64,000 bases of DNA from Bin87 sp965221295 (GTDB taxonomy: Bacteria > Chloroflexota > Dehalococcoidia > Lucifugimonadales > UBA3495). The notes below the pieces were generated by a model that made no database searches, had not been told where the DNA came from, and was given only the letters and a program-made list of their open reading frames with translations. Location: assembly GCA_965221295.1 (NCBI GenBank), contig OZ244879.1, positions 2,356,001 through 2,420,000 on the forward strand, in the 5' to 3' direction. This document shows, piece after piece, positions 45,750 to 54,605 of this stretch (positions are counted from its first letter, which is position 1; every line of letters starts with the position of its first letter). Position numbers and translations under genes: made by a program.

Positions 45750-46333
45750 GGGGGCTGAGCCAGCTCCGGTCACGGTGACTGGTCATGACCAGGCGGAGGT
45801 GAGCCACTATCCGAATGCTTGGTCACCACTGGAGTTGCGTGGGCTTTCCAAGTCGGTGAACAACCACCATTGTTTTTTGGTTCGATGAGTGCGGCTTAAC
45901 CGGTGCCGCTTTCCCACTTTAGGCAAACCGGTACAACTCTCCTTCCTTCACGAACCCTTCATCGTGGTACGGGTGATGGCAATCCATCACACACCCCAAA
46001 ATGGCAGACGCCTACTGATTCGGCGTCTGCCAAGTGAGACAACGAAGGTCAAGCTCACCGATTTTTGAGGTGATCTCGTTGTCGGTTTTGCCTACGTCGG
46101 AGTATTGCAGAACGCCAACGACAGCGTCTCGCCACGCAGGTTTAGAGGTTTTTAGTTCTCATATTATGGCGTGGGATTATGGTGGCCGAATAATCTGGCT
46201 ATCGACAAGGCCCATCTCCCAAGCCGCTTCTGCACGCGTGAGGCCGACGGTTTCTCTGCCCAAACCAAGATTTCGGGTTGACTTTAGGCATGACTGCGCC
46301 GATTCCTGCCACTATGGCGGACGATTCCGCCCC
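45750..46333. other. Gene-poor, A+T-richer gap with a hairpin
   Basis: 584 bp between the PrpD-like gene and the ThDP enzyme. Base composition is clearly less GC-rich than neighbours from about 45840 to 46200. A perfect hairpin TGGCAGACGCC / GGCGTCTGCCA (46002-46012 and 46022-46032, 9-nt loop) lies in the middle. The stretch 46013-46290 on the minus strand reads as a broken gene; the rest shows nothing. Confidence 0.6.
46013..46290 (-). pseudogene. Remnant resembling a HARE-HTH / winged-helix domain
   Basis: One minus-strand frame, interrupted by TAA and TGA near 46180 and 46160, reads LTRAEAAWEMGLVDSQIIR and then, after the stops, PAWRDAVVGVLQYSDVGKT, EITSKIGELDLR and WQTPNQ before TAG at 46013-46015. 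The second piece matches the rhythm of HARE-HTH or Mrr-type N-terminal domains (W-x-A-x-x-x-V-L ... EI ... LR ... TP). There is no usable start codon. The call rests on pattern similarity only. Confidence 0.35.
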
Positions 46334-47944
46334 CTATCCCTCGAAGGGGGTTGGCATCATGCTTACGGGGACCTCGATCAGCGCGGGGGCGTCGGCGGCG
46401 ATGGCGTCGCGGAGGCTCGTTTCCAGCGCCTCGGGTCCTTCGGCCCGGATGCCCTGCACCCCGTAGGCTTCAGCGAGCTTCACGAAGTCGGGATTGTGCA
46501 GCTCGGCTCCCATGACCCGGCCGTCGAAGCGGTTCACCTGGTCGCGCAACACGTTGCCGTAGGCGTTGTCGTTGAACACCACAGCTACGACGTTGATGCC
46601 ATGCTGCACTGCCGTGGCCAGCTCCTGCGAATTGAACAGGAAACCCCCATCTCCACAGAGAGCAACTACCGGCCGGTCTGGGCGCGCCACCTTGGCTCCC
46701 AGCGCGGTGGGGTAGGCGTATCCCAGGTTGCCCGAATAGCTGGACGTGATGAAGGTGCGCGGCTCGTAGGTGGGCCAAAAGGCGCGGGCGTAGTAGCCCA
46801 ACTGGGTCATTCCGGACACCAAGATGCCGTCCTCGGGCACGGCGGAACGGACGGCGGCCAGCAGCGACTCCTGGGGCTCGGGCCGCAGCGCCGTATCCTG
46901 GCGACGCTGGCGCAGCCCAGCCGCCTCAACAGCAAAAGATGGGCGAGACCCAAGGCTGATTGACTCCGCAAGCTTGGCGTCCACCTGCTCCATGACGGTG
47001 CGAGCGTCGCCGGCCACACCGTAGGTATTCTCGTAGTTACGTCCCAGTTCCTCCGGGTCGATGTCGATCTGGACGACGCGCTGTCCGTCAAGCCAGGCGG
47101 GGAAGGCGAGACGGGTGCCCACAGCGAGGATGACGTCGAAGTTGGGCTCGGTCTTGGCGACTGGATCGTTGCGCAGCCGCAGGGCCCCCAAGGCCAGCGG
47201 ATGCCGGTCGTCGATGGCTCCCTTGCCCTCGGCGGTGGTGATTACTGGAGCCTGCAGCCGCTCGGAGAGGCGAACCAGGGGTTCGGAGCCTTCGGAGGCG
47301 ATCACGCCGCCGCCGGCCCAGATCAACGGGCGTCGCGCGCCGGCCAGGATCCGGGCCGCCTCAGCGATCTGTTCGTCGGGGGCGCCGGGACGCGGGTAGC
47401 CTTCGGCTTCGATCAGCGTGACCGTACCTGGGTCCGCCATGGTCTCTGGCGGCATCTCGATTTCCACGGGCCGTGGGCGTCCGGTCTTCAGCTGCCGGAA
47501 CGCCTCATGCACGGCTTCTGGCGCTTCCTCGGTGGTCATGATGCGGCGGGCATACTTGGTCACGGGCCGGATAGCGTCTTGTTGGTCGTTGACCTCGTGG
47601 AGCATCCCACGATCCGCGCCAATGAGGTCGCGTTCGATCTGGCCGCAAACGACCAACACGGGCGAAGACGCCGAGTAGGCGGTGCTAAGTCCGGCCGAGG
47701 CGTTGAGTAGGCCAGGTCCCGGAACCATGAGGGCGGTTCCAACTTGGCCTCCCGCTCTGGCGTAACCGTCGGCCATGTAAGTGGTGGCCTGCTCGTGGCG
47801 GGTCGTGATGAACCGGATGCCTGGGACATCGTTTAGCGCATCCAGAGCATGGTAGAGCTGTACGCCGGGGAGTCCGAATATCACACGCACGCCTTCCAGA
47901 TACAACGAACGCATCAGAGCCTGACCGCCGGTCATCGTGGGCAT
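46334..47944 (-). CDS. Thiamine diphosphate-dependent enzyme, acetolactate synthase-like
   Basis: 536 residues with all three ThDP domains: N-terminal PYR domain (GLPGVQLYHALDAL, TRHEQATTYMADGYAR with the activating Glu), central domain, and C-terminal PP domain with CGDGGFLFNSQELATA ... NDNAYGN for Mg-ThDP. AGGAAGG precedes the start. Not clearly IlvB, since there is no small subunit nearby and the length is short; it could be a benzoylformate decarboxylase, sulfoacetaldehyde or oxalyl-CoA-related enzyme. Alone in its transcript. Confidence 0.9.
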   Translation of the reverse strand: MPTMTGGQALMRSLYLEGVRVIFGLPGVQLYHALDALNDVPGIRFITTRHEQATTYMADGYARAGGQVGTALMVPGPGLLNASAGLSTAYSASSPVLVVCGQIERDLIGADRGMLHEVNDQQDAIRPVTKYARRIMTTEEAPEAVHEAFRQLKTGRPRPVEIEMPPETMADPGTVTLIEAEGYPRPGAPDEQIAEAARILAGARRPLIWAGGGVIASEGSEPLVRLSERLQAPVITTAEGKGAIDDRHPLALGALRLRNDPVAKTEPNFDVILAVGTRLAFPAWLDGQRVVQIDIDPEELGRNYENTYGVAGDARTVMEQVDAKLAESISLGSRPSFAVEAAGLRQRRQDTALRPEPQESLLAAVRSAVPEDGILVSGMTQLGYYARAFWPTYEPRTFITSSYSGNLGYAYPTALGAKVARPDRPVVALCGDGGFLFNSQELATAVQHGINVVAVVFNDNAYGNVLRDQVNRFDGRVMGAELHNPDFVKLAEAYGVQGIRAEGPEALETSLRDAIAADAPALIEVPVSMMPTPFEG

Positions 47945-48528
47945 AACGACACCTTCCTGTCACTTGTCAAGTTTGGTTGATCCCGCGCTCAGGTCCAGCG
48001 GGGAACTTACGATAGCATACGTGGCCAAGCCTGTCATTTGGGAATCGACGCTGGCGACCGTTGACGCTCGGCGGAAAGACTTCCGGCAGGAAGTCGAGCG
48101 AACGCTGCGGGCGTCAATGAAAGTGCGTGATGTATCGAAGTGGATCGTCTAATCGATCCGGAGGCGCTGGTCGGGATGACCCGCAAAATCTTTCTGTGGG
48201 AGCAGGCGATCCCCTGGACTCGGGCGTTGACTCCGGGGCGCGCGCCAACCGGTGACCCATCCGGCAATTCAAGGCAAATCCAATGATTGGGAACGCATGC
48301 CGGGTTGGTGGCTAGAGACCTGCGCCGGTCGCCGACTCGTTGCTCGCTGCCTGCCATGGCTAGCTCCGCCTGGCCTGACGGGTTGCATCATCATCGCTGA
48401 CCTCATTGAATGTTGGTTTTTGGCCGACGCCGCGACCCATTTTCAATTGCCAATAGCGTGGTATGCCGGTAACATTCAGGGCACGGGCCGCGATGGTGTC
48501 GCCGCCCCAAAACGTTGCGGAGGTAGAA
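47945..48528. other. Intergenic region without a recognisable gene
   Basis: 584 bp between the ThDP enzyme and the SWIM protein. A short plus-strand frame ending at 48152 (KDFRQEVERTLRASMK) and another from about 48140 to 48285 (DRLIDPEALVGMTRKIF) look mildly protein-like and are offset by one frame, which could mean a decayed gene. I cannot name a family. Confidence 0.4.
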
Positions 48529-48786
48529 ATGAGTTCGAGCTACATTGGCAAGGTTGACAAAGCGCGCAAATACGCCGAGGAACCGGACCGGGTGAATATC
48601 CACACGTTTGAGGCCTCCTTCGTGGGAAACCACAACACGTACCGAGTGGCGTATCGCGATGGCGACTGGCGATGCGAGTGCGCGTTCTTCGCGACGCGAG
48701 GGGTGTGTAGCCACATCATGGCCTTGCAGCGTATGCTCGATGAGATGCTGGCCAGACACGCCGAAACGGAAGAAGCCAGTGTATGA
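48529..48786 (+). CDS. Small SWIM zinc-finger protein
   Basis: 85 residues starting at ATG 48529 with GGAGG seven bases upstream. The SWIM motif CxC-x(n)-CxH is complete: CECAFFATRGVCSH, preceded by NTYRVAYRDGDWR. SWIM fingers bind DNA or protein, usually as part of larger proteins such as Swi2/Snf2 helicases; here the finger is nearly the whole protein. No helicase gene is adjacent. Confidence 0.85.
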   Translation: MSSSYIGKVDKARKYAEEPDRVNIHTFEASFVGNHNTYRVAYRDGDWRCECAFFATRGVCSHIMALQRMLDEMLARHAETEEASV

Positions 48787-48891
48787 TCCGGGGTCGATTG
48801 CATCGATTGGGAAACGCCGGGGTCCTCGTGGACTCCGGCGTATTTCTTGGCCCCTCCGGCCCTGCCAGAGGTTGATCAACCCGGGCCAGAT

Positions 48892-50175
48892 TCAGGCCTG
48901 GTGGCGTCGGAATACTAAACAGGCGTTCTGGCCGCCGAAACCGAAGGCGTTGGATAGAGCCACCTCAACTGACGCGCTCCTGGCGTGGTTGGGCACGTAG
49001 TCCAAATCACATTCGGGATCCGAGCGCTCCTGGTTAACCGTCGGGTGAACTTTTTGGTCCACGATGGTCTTAACGCACGCCACAGCTTCCAACGCCCCGG
49101 AAGCCCCCAGCGAATGACCAATCATGCTCTTGGCGCTGCTGATGGGGATCCGGTAAGCGTCATCCTTGAACAGCCGCTTGATGGCGACGGTTTCCACGGC
49201 GTCGTTCAGCGGCGTGGAGGTTCCGTGGGCATTGATGTAATTTACATCCGATGGGGTCAGACCGGCGTCGTCGATTGCGTTGGCCATGGCGCGGGCGGCG
49301 CTGGCCCCGGATTCTTGGGGTTGCACCAGATGTCCGGCGTCGGAGGTGGCGCCAAAGCCGGCCAACTCGCACAGGATCGAAGCTCCGCGCGCGATGGCCC
49401 GCTGCCGCTCTTCTAGGACCAGGATGCCGGCGCCCTCTGCGGGTACGAACCCATCGCGGTCGGCGTCGAAGGGTCGGCTGGCCCGATGAGGATCATCATT
49501 GCGGCCGCTGAGCGCCCGCATAACCGCAAAGCCGGCGAGACCGAGTTGGCTGATTCCTGCTTCGGCTCCGCCGGCCAGCATCACGTCGGCGACGCCGTGC
49601 CGGATGGCCTGCAACGCCTCGCCAATGGCATTGTTGGAGGCGGCGCAAGCGGTGCTGATGGTGGAATTGTAGCCACGCGCCCCTACGTATTGGCTGACGT
49701 TGGCCGCCGCCATGTTGGGCAAAATCATCGGGAAGAAGAAAGGCGACATTCTCATGCCGCCGCGATCGGCGAGAATGCGGCAGTTCTCTTCCAATGTGGG
49801 GAACCCGCCGTTGCCGTTGCCGATCAGCACGCCCACGCGGTAAGGGTCTTCCTGGGTGATGTCCAAACCCGCATCGTCCATTGCTTGCAACGCCGCGGCC
49901 ACCGCCATTTGAGAAAACCTGGCCATGCGTCGCGCCTCGCGGTTCCCCACATAATCGTTCGGGTTGAAGTCGTTGGCCTGGCCGGCGATGCGACATGGGT
50001 AACCGGTTGGGTCGCACAAGGTCATGGGCCCAATCCCGGACTTGCCGGCCAACAGATTATGCCAAAACGCCTCGGGGTTCAGGCCGATGGGAGTGATGGC
50101 CCCCAAGCCCGTAACGACAACCCGGCGACGGAACTGTGGTGGTGCGTGGAACTGTGGCGATTCACTAGAGGACAT
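48892..50175 (-). CDS. fabF: Beta-ketoacyl-ACP synthase II (first paralogue)
   Basis: 427 residues. Elongating condensing enzyme with Cys in ISTACAASNNAIG, His in NAHGTSTPLND and His in SAKSMIGHSLGASGALE, so the C-H-H triad is intact. Opening RRVVVTGLGAITPIG. Last gene of a minus-strand group SDR - folC - fabF, 37 bp after folC. No acyl carrier protein gene is nearby. A second fabF lies at 58951-60210. Confidence 0.93.
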   Translation of the reverse strand: MSSSESPQFHAPPQFRRRVVVTGLGAITPIGLNPEAFWHNLLAGKSGIGPMTLCDPTGYPCRIAGQANDFNPNDYVGNREARRMARFSQMAVAAALQAMDDAGLDITQEDPYRVGVLIGNGNGGFPTLEENCRILADRGGMRMSPFFFPMILPNMAAANVSQYVGARGYNSTISTACAASNNAIGEALQAIRHGVADVMLAGGAEAGISQLGLAGFAVMRALSGRNDDPHRASRPFDADRDGFVPAEGAGILVLEERQRAIARGASILCELAGFGATSDAGHLVQPQESGASAARAMANAIDDAGLTPSDVNYINAHGTSTPLNDAVETVAIKRLFKDDAYRIPISSAKSMIGHSLGASGALEAVACVKTIVDQKVHPTVNQERSDPECDLDYVPNHARSASVEVALSNAFGFGGQNACLVFRRHQA

Positions 50176-50212
50176 GCGGAATCAGCTTTGGTGGGCAGGT
50201 TGCCACCAGATT

Positions 50213-51607
50213 TTAGCATCCGGGGGTTGGCGTTTGCCTGAGGTCGGGCGGGAGCAAGTCCGGGTAGGTTTCGGGAGAGATGCCGAGGACGGCTTCCCGC
50301 GCTTCGGCGGCCACGAACAGCGATCCCGTCGCTAGGATCAGCTCGTCCTTCATGGCGGCGGCGGTGGCCACATTGATAGCGTCGCTCACGGTGGACGCAA
50401 CGCGCAGTCGTTCCGGGGCGAAGCCAGCGGCGCGAAACTGGTCAGCGATCTCCGATGGGCGCATGGAACGGGGGTGACGCGAACGGGTGGCGATCACGCG
50501 CTGGGCTCTTTGGGCTAGATATTCCACCATGGGGGGCACGCGCTTGTCTCTCGAGAAGCCCGCAACCACCGTCAAATTCCGATGGGGCACGCTGGATTTC
50601 AGGGTCGCCAAAACGGTGGCTACCGAATGATCGTTGTGTGCGCCATCGGCGACGATCAGCGGGGTTTGGCTCAGGACCTCCAGGCGCCCCGGCCATTGGA
50701 CGTTGGACAGGCCAGCGACGATAGCCTCGCTGGGGATGTTGTGTCCGGCTGCATTGAGAGCTTCCACGGCAACTGCGGCGACCGCCGCGTTGGCGCCCTG
50801 GAAGTCGCCGAGCAGGGGAAGTCGCAGTCTGTAGGTGTCGTTGGCGGTTTTGATGGTCAGTTGCTGCCCTTTGGCGCCCATGGGATCCGCGTCCCAAGCG
50901 GTTGATTTGGCGACGTCCACCAGCGGCGCCGATCGCTCAGCCGCGGCGGTCTGTATCGCCAGCATGGCCTCGGGAAATTGAGGCGCGACGACCACCGGAA
51001 CTCCGGGCTTGATTATGCCGGCTTTATCCGCAGCGATTTCGCCGATGGTGTCGCCCAGGATTGCAGTGTGATCGAGGCTGATCGGGGTGATGACGGCCAC
51101 GTCCGGCATTACAACGTTGGTTGCATCTAAACGGCCGCCCAGTCCGACCTCGATCACACTGAAATCAACGCCGTTGTCGGCAAAGCACCGGAAGGCCATG
51201 GCGGTGAGAAACTCGAAGAGAGTCGCCGGCCCGGCCTTCTGATTGGCAGCGTTGGTCATATGGTAGGGCCACACTGCGGCGGTCAGATTCGCGAACCGAT
51301 CCGGCGAAATCGGCTCGCCATCCAAGCGGATCCGTTCACAGAAGGTGTGCAGATGCGGAGACGAGTAGAAGCCGGTGGAATACCCGCCGGCGCGCAGGAT
51401 CGATTCGATCATCGCTGCGGTGCTGCCCTTGCCTTTGGTGCCCGCAACGTGGACGATTCCGGCGCGATCGTGGGGGTCTCCCATCAGGGCAAGCAGGGCC
51501 AGCACACTGCGAAGGTCGTAGATGCGCTTTTGACGGGGTTGCGCAGGCGCGCTTCGCTCGTGATCGACGAGGGACAGCAGGCGCGCGATTGAATCCTGGT
51601 AATTCAT
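50213..51607 (-). CDS. folC: Folylpolyglutamate / dihydrofolate synthase
   Basis: 464 residues from MNYQDSIARLLSLVDHE. Mur-ligase-like: ATP loop VAGTKGKGSTAAMIESIL, DFSVIEVGLGGRLDATN, LDHTAILGDTIGEIAADKAGI and the C-terminal VADGAHNDHS. Adds glutamates to folates and possibly makes dihydrofolate. Starts 8 bp after the SDR stop; upstream in-frame codons to 51835 overlap that gene and are not family-like. Confidence 0.93.
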   Translation of the reverse strand: MNYQDSIARLLSLVDHERSAPAQPRQKRIYDLRSVLALLALMGDPHDRAGIVHVAGTKGKGSTAAMIESILRAGGYSTGFYSSPHLHTFCERIRLDGEPISPDRFANLTAAVWPYHMTNAANQKAGPATLFEFLTAMAFRCFADNGVDFSVIEVGLGGRLDATNVVMPDVAVITPISLDHTAILGDTIGEIAADKAGIIKPGVPVVVAPQFPEAMLAIQTAAAERSAPLVDVAKSTAWDADPMGAKGQQLTIKTANDTYRLRLPLLGDFQGANAAVAAVAVEALNAAGHNIPSEAIVAGLSNVQWPGRLEVLSQTPLIVADGAHNDHSVATVLATLKSSVPHRNLTVVAGFSRDKRVPPMVEYLAQRAQRVIATRSRHPRSMRPSEIADQFRAAGFAPERLRVASTVSDAINVATAAAMKDELILATGSLFVAAEAREAVLGISPETYPDLLPPDLRQTPTPGC

Positions 51608-51615
51608 GTGCGCCG

Positions 51616-52545
51616 TCAGCTGAGGCCTAGGTTCGCTCGCACAGCCTGACCCCAAGTCATTGCCTTGACGTGATCGATGTTCTCGCCAAACGGCCGGGGC
51701 CGGAATCCATAGACGCGTTCTACAGAATCGAGTTCGGTTACGTTGCGCAGCGTGATCAACTGCAACATGGCTCGGTTGATCGGCGGATGCGGTGAGAACA
51801 TGTCCATCAACGCGATTGGCAGGCGTATTTTCCACAATGGCACGTTCAGCAGCAGGCGCCGGCGACCCAGAACCTCCGCTACGATCCTGACGATTTGGCT
51901 ATACGAGAGTTGTTCAGGGCCGCCTATATCAACCGTTTGATTGCCCCGCATATTTCCACTTACGGACGCCACCACGCACCGGGCTACGTCTTCCACGTGG
52001 ATAGGTTGTAGGCGGTTATTCCCGGATCCGATCACGGGAGTTACTGGCAACGACCGGACCAACGCCGCCACCGCGTTGGTGAATTCATCGCCCGGCCCGA
52101 AAATCAACGATGGACGGAGGATGACGTAGGGCAAACCACCGCCCACGACTTCCTGCTCGCCCTGCCATTTGGAGTGCAGATATTGTAGATGGGGGACGTT
52201 GGCGGCTCCCAGGGCGCTCAGGTGCACGAATCTGCGTACCGAACCGGCTTCCTTCGCCGCGGCCACCACGTTGGCGGTTCCCCGCCGGTTTATGGCGTCA
52301 AACTGGCGCGGGCCACCACGGATGACCGCCACCAGGTGGATGATCTCCGAGATGCCTCGGCAAGCCTCGGTCAGCGCGTCAGGGTCGGTTACGCTGCCAT
52401 AGCACACGTCGGTGGGAGGCGTGGCGAACACGCTCTCGCTGCCCGGCCGACGGACCAGGGCGCGGACCTCGTGGTCGGTTTCAAGCAACTGTTGGACCAC
52501 GCGGCGGCCCAGAAAACCGGTGGCTCCGGTAACGAGTACAGTCAT
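51616..52545 (-). CDS. NAD(P)-binding extended SDR (NDUFA9-like)
   Basis: 309 residues from MTVLVTGATGFLGRRVVQQL, an atypical extended SDR. Features are the Rossmann motif GATGFLG, then IHLVAVIRGGPRQFDAINR, FVHLSALGAAN and LRPSLIFGPGDEF. The YxxxK is not obvious (YLHSKWQGEQEV carries the YLHSK version). Resembles the complex I NDUFA9/39-kDa and UDP-sugar epimerase group; substrate unknown. First gene of the folC-fabF transcript. Confidence 0.88.
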   Translation of the reverse strand: MTVLVTGATGFLGRRVVQQLLETDHEVRALVRRPGSESVFATPPTDVCYGSVTDPDALTEACRGISEIIHLVAVIRGGPRQFDAINRRGTANVVAAAKEAGSVRRFVHLSALGAANVPHLQYLHSKWQGEQEVVGGGLPYVILRPSLIFGPGDEFTNAVAALVRSLPVTPVIGSGNNRLQPIHVEDVARCVVASVSGNMRGNQTVDIGGPEQLSYSQIVRIVAEVLGRRRLLLNVPLWKIRLPIALMDMFSPHPPINRAMLQLITLRNVTELDSVERVYGFRPRPFGENIDHVKAMTWGQAVRANLGLS

Positions 52546-52843
52546 GGCGTCGCTCAGTAGGGCATGGTGTGACGCGCCCAGCGCCACGTTGAATCAAGTA
52601 TATCATCGGCCGCCGCGACCCTGTTTTACCCGCTTGTCAGCGGTAACGTACAATACTCTTGGCCAAGTGGATCCCCGTTGACCGCAAACCGCCGCCGCCC
52701 GCCCCTTCGGAGTTCGCCGCCACGAACTACGGCCACGCAGCCAGGAAGTCGGCAGAACGCGCGGGGCGCGGCTTGATCCAAAACGGGGCCGCTGGCGATG
52801 ACGACAGTTGTTCGGCGATATGGCGCTGTGAGGAAAGACGAGC

Positions 52844-53812
52844 ATGGTTATGTCTTCGAGTGGAAATGGAAACCCCGGCGGACTGCATTTCGGCGCCAGC
52901 ATGGCGTTGCCAGCAGACCGCACGGCGGAGCAGGCGCGGTTGATGGAGGACCTGGAATTCGAGTACATCGGCGCTGGCGAGCACTTCATGCGCGGTCGGC
53001 CTCCGGGTTCGACCCACGCCGCGTTGCCGCTGTTGGCCGTAGCCGCCGGAGCCACCGAAAAGCTGCGGATCCTGACCTCGGTGGCGCTGGCTCCCTTCTA
53101 TCACCCGTTGATGCTGGCCCGCATGACGGCGACGCTGGACATTGCCTCCGGAGGGCGCCTGACGCTAGGCGTTGGCGTTGGCGGGGAGTTCCCGATGGAA
53201 TACGAAAACGCTGGCATCAGCATCCAGGGCCGGGGACGCCGTACCGACGAATGCCTGGAAGCCTTGCGGCGGCTTTGGACGGAGGACGAAGTTTCCTTCC
53301 GGGGGCGGCACTATACTTTGGATCGGGCCGCCATCAACCCCAAGCCGACGCAGGATCCTCATCCGCCGGTGTGGGTGGCCGGACGGCGGGACGCGGCGAT
53401 GCGACGAGCGGCGCTCCACGGAGACGGATGGTTGCCTTATTTCTACAGCCCCGAACGATACCGCGACAGCGTGGCAAAGATAGGAGAGATCGCCGAGCAA
53501 ACTGGGCGCGATCTCGAGGGGTTCCAGTGGGCGTTTTTCCCGTACATCACGCTGGCTCCCACCGAAGAGCAGGCTGCCCGCACGGCCGCGGAATCTCTGG
53601 GGAACCAATACCTCTACGGCGGCGAGTTCATCAACATCGTGCGGCGCTATTGCCTATTGGGAACGCCCAAGATGTGCATAGAACGCCTCCAGGAATATAT
53701 CGACGCGGGCGCGCGACACGTAGTATTCAGCATCGCGGCGCCTCGTGAAGACCGTAGGCGGCACCTTGAGGTAATCGCCAAGGACATCGTGCCGCATTTC
53801 CGGCGGCTGTAG
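52844..53812 (+). CDS. Luciferase-like (LLM class) flavin-dependent oxidoreductase
   Basis: 322 residues, with GAGGAAAG before ATG 52844. TIM-barrel LLM fold: EYIGAGEHFM, TSVALAPFYHPLMLARMTAT, SGGRLTLGVGVGGEFPMEY, RRTDECLEALRRLW and VWVAGRRDAAMRRAALHGDGW. The family uses FMN with a reductase or F420; which one cannot be told here. Such enzymes are highly amplified in SAR202 genomes, which is one hint to the host. Confidence 0.92.
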   Translation: MVMSSSGNGNPGGLHFGASMALPADRTAEQARLMEDLEFEYIGAGEHFMRGRPPGSTHAALPLLAVAAGATEKLRILTSVALAPFYHPLMLARMTATLDIASGGRLTLGVGVGGEFPMEYENAGISIQGRGRRTDECLEALRRLWTEDEVSFRGRHYTLDRAAINPKPTQDPHPPVWVAGRRDAAMRRAALHGDGWLPYFYSPERYRDSVAKIGEIAEQTGRDLEGFQWAFFPYITLAPTEEQAARTAAESLGNQYLYGGEFINIVRRYCLLGTPKMCIERLQEYIDAGARHVVFSIAAPREDRRRHLEVIAKDIVPHFRRL

Positions 53813-53863
53813 GCGGTTCCCACCGGGCGCCGCCGGCCGGGCCGACTTTACGCCATGCCCACA

Positions 53864-54121
53864 TCACACCCTCTCGCTCCCTGCCCCAGCGTCCTGCCTG
53901 CTCTTGGCTGGCCTGCCCATCGCTGCGGCCCCTGCGGCCGCGCCAACTGACAGGCCTACGCCAGCAAATCCCGCCAAGGCTATCAGTCCCACGGTAGTTA
54001 GGGAGAATCCGCCCGGAAGGTACGTTGGTAGGGTCAAGATAGCGGCGATGACGATCACCCCAGCGGAAGCCACGGCAAGCCAGCTGAACAAGTCGATGAG
54101 GCGTTCAGTCCGAGTCTGCAT
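53864..54121 (-). CDS. Small two-helix membrane protein
   Basis: 85 residues from MQTRTERLIDLFSWLAV. Two hydrophobic segments (AVASAGVIVIAAILTLP and VGLIALAGFAGVGLSVGAAAGAA) separated by a short TYLPGGF loop, then a charged tail. No family recognised. The same frame runs open upstream through the SRP RNA and into the antisense of rsmA, so only this first hydrophobic stretch from the ATG is proposed as a gene. Confidence 0.55.
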   Translation of the reverse strand: MQTRTERLIDLFSWLAVASAGVIVIAAILTLPTYLPGGFSLTTVGLIALAGFAGVGLSVGAAAGAAAMGRPAKSRQDAGAGSERV

Positions 54122-54213
54122 TGCCACCGTCCTCGTCGGTGTGAGCGGATGGTATCGCACGGCCGGAGCAGCGACGTTTGACACCTGTGCGTTGGCCGCA
54201 TACCATGTTTGCA

Positions 54214-54483
54214 GTGGTCGTGCTACACGGGGAGCTGGCGGTGTCCTGAACCCGCAATCCGCCATAGCGGGGTGGAATTCCTCCCCTCGGCAAGGCGCAA
54301 GGGCCAATTTCCCAGGGAGTGGCGCTGAAGGCTGGGTCCCACGCGGCGCAGGCTCGTGAACCCCGCCAGGGCTTGACGGCAGCAACGGTAAGCGATGTCC
54401 CGCGGGCGCCGTGGGAGCGCCTGGCCTGAGCCAGTCCCGACGATACGCCCCCAGGCTGCAGTCAACGGGAGGTGCTCGGCCAC
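54214..54483 (+). ncRNA. ffs: Signal recognition particle RNA, large bacterial type
   Basis: About 270 nt. The 5' Alu-domain sequence (GUGCUAC, GGGGAG, then GGCGGUGUCCUGAACCCGCA and AUCCGC) closely follows the Bacillus scRNA pattern. The S-domain core GUGAACCCCGCCAGGG ... GGCAGCAACGGUAAGCG is at 54356-54394. The 3' end GUGCUCGGCCAC (54472-54483) pairs with 5' GUGGUCGUGC at 54214. The helix 8 tip is closed by GCU/GGC with loop UGAC (54374-54377) instead of the usual GGAA; UGAC fits the URRC tetraloop class known mainly from plant SRP RNA. A T-rich CTTTGT follows the 3' end. Confidence 0.92.
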
Positions 54484-54605
54484 TTTGTATGACGTTCGCT
54501 TCTGAGCCCGGAACCGCAGTTGAGCGCCCCGTAATGTTGCGAGAGTTCCCGACCGTTCCAACTATGCCCGGCTGCGTTTGCATCGGTTGAGGAATTTGGA
54601 TCGAG

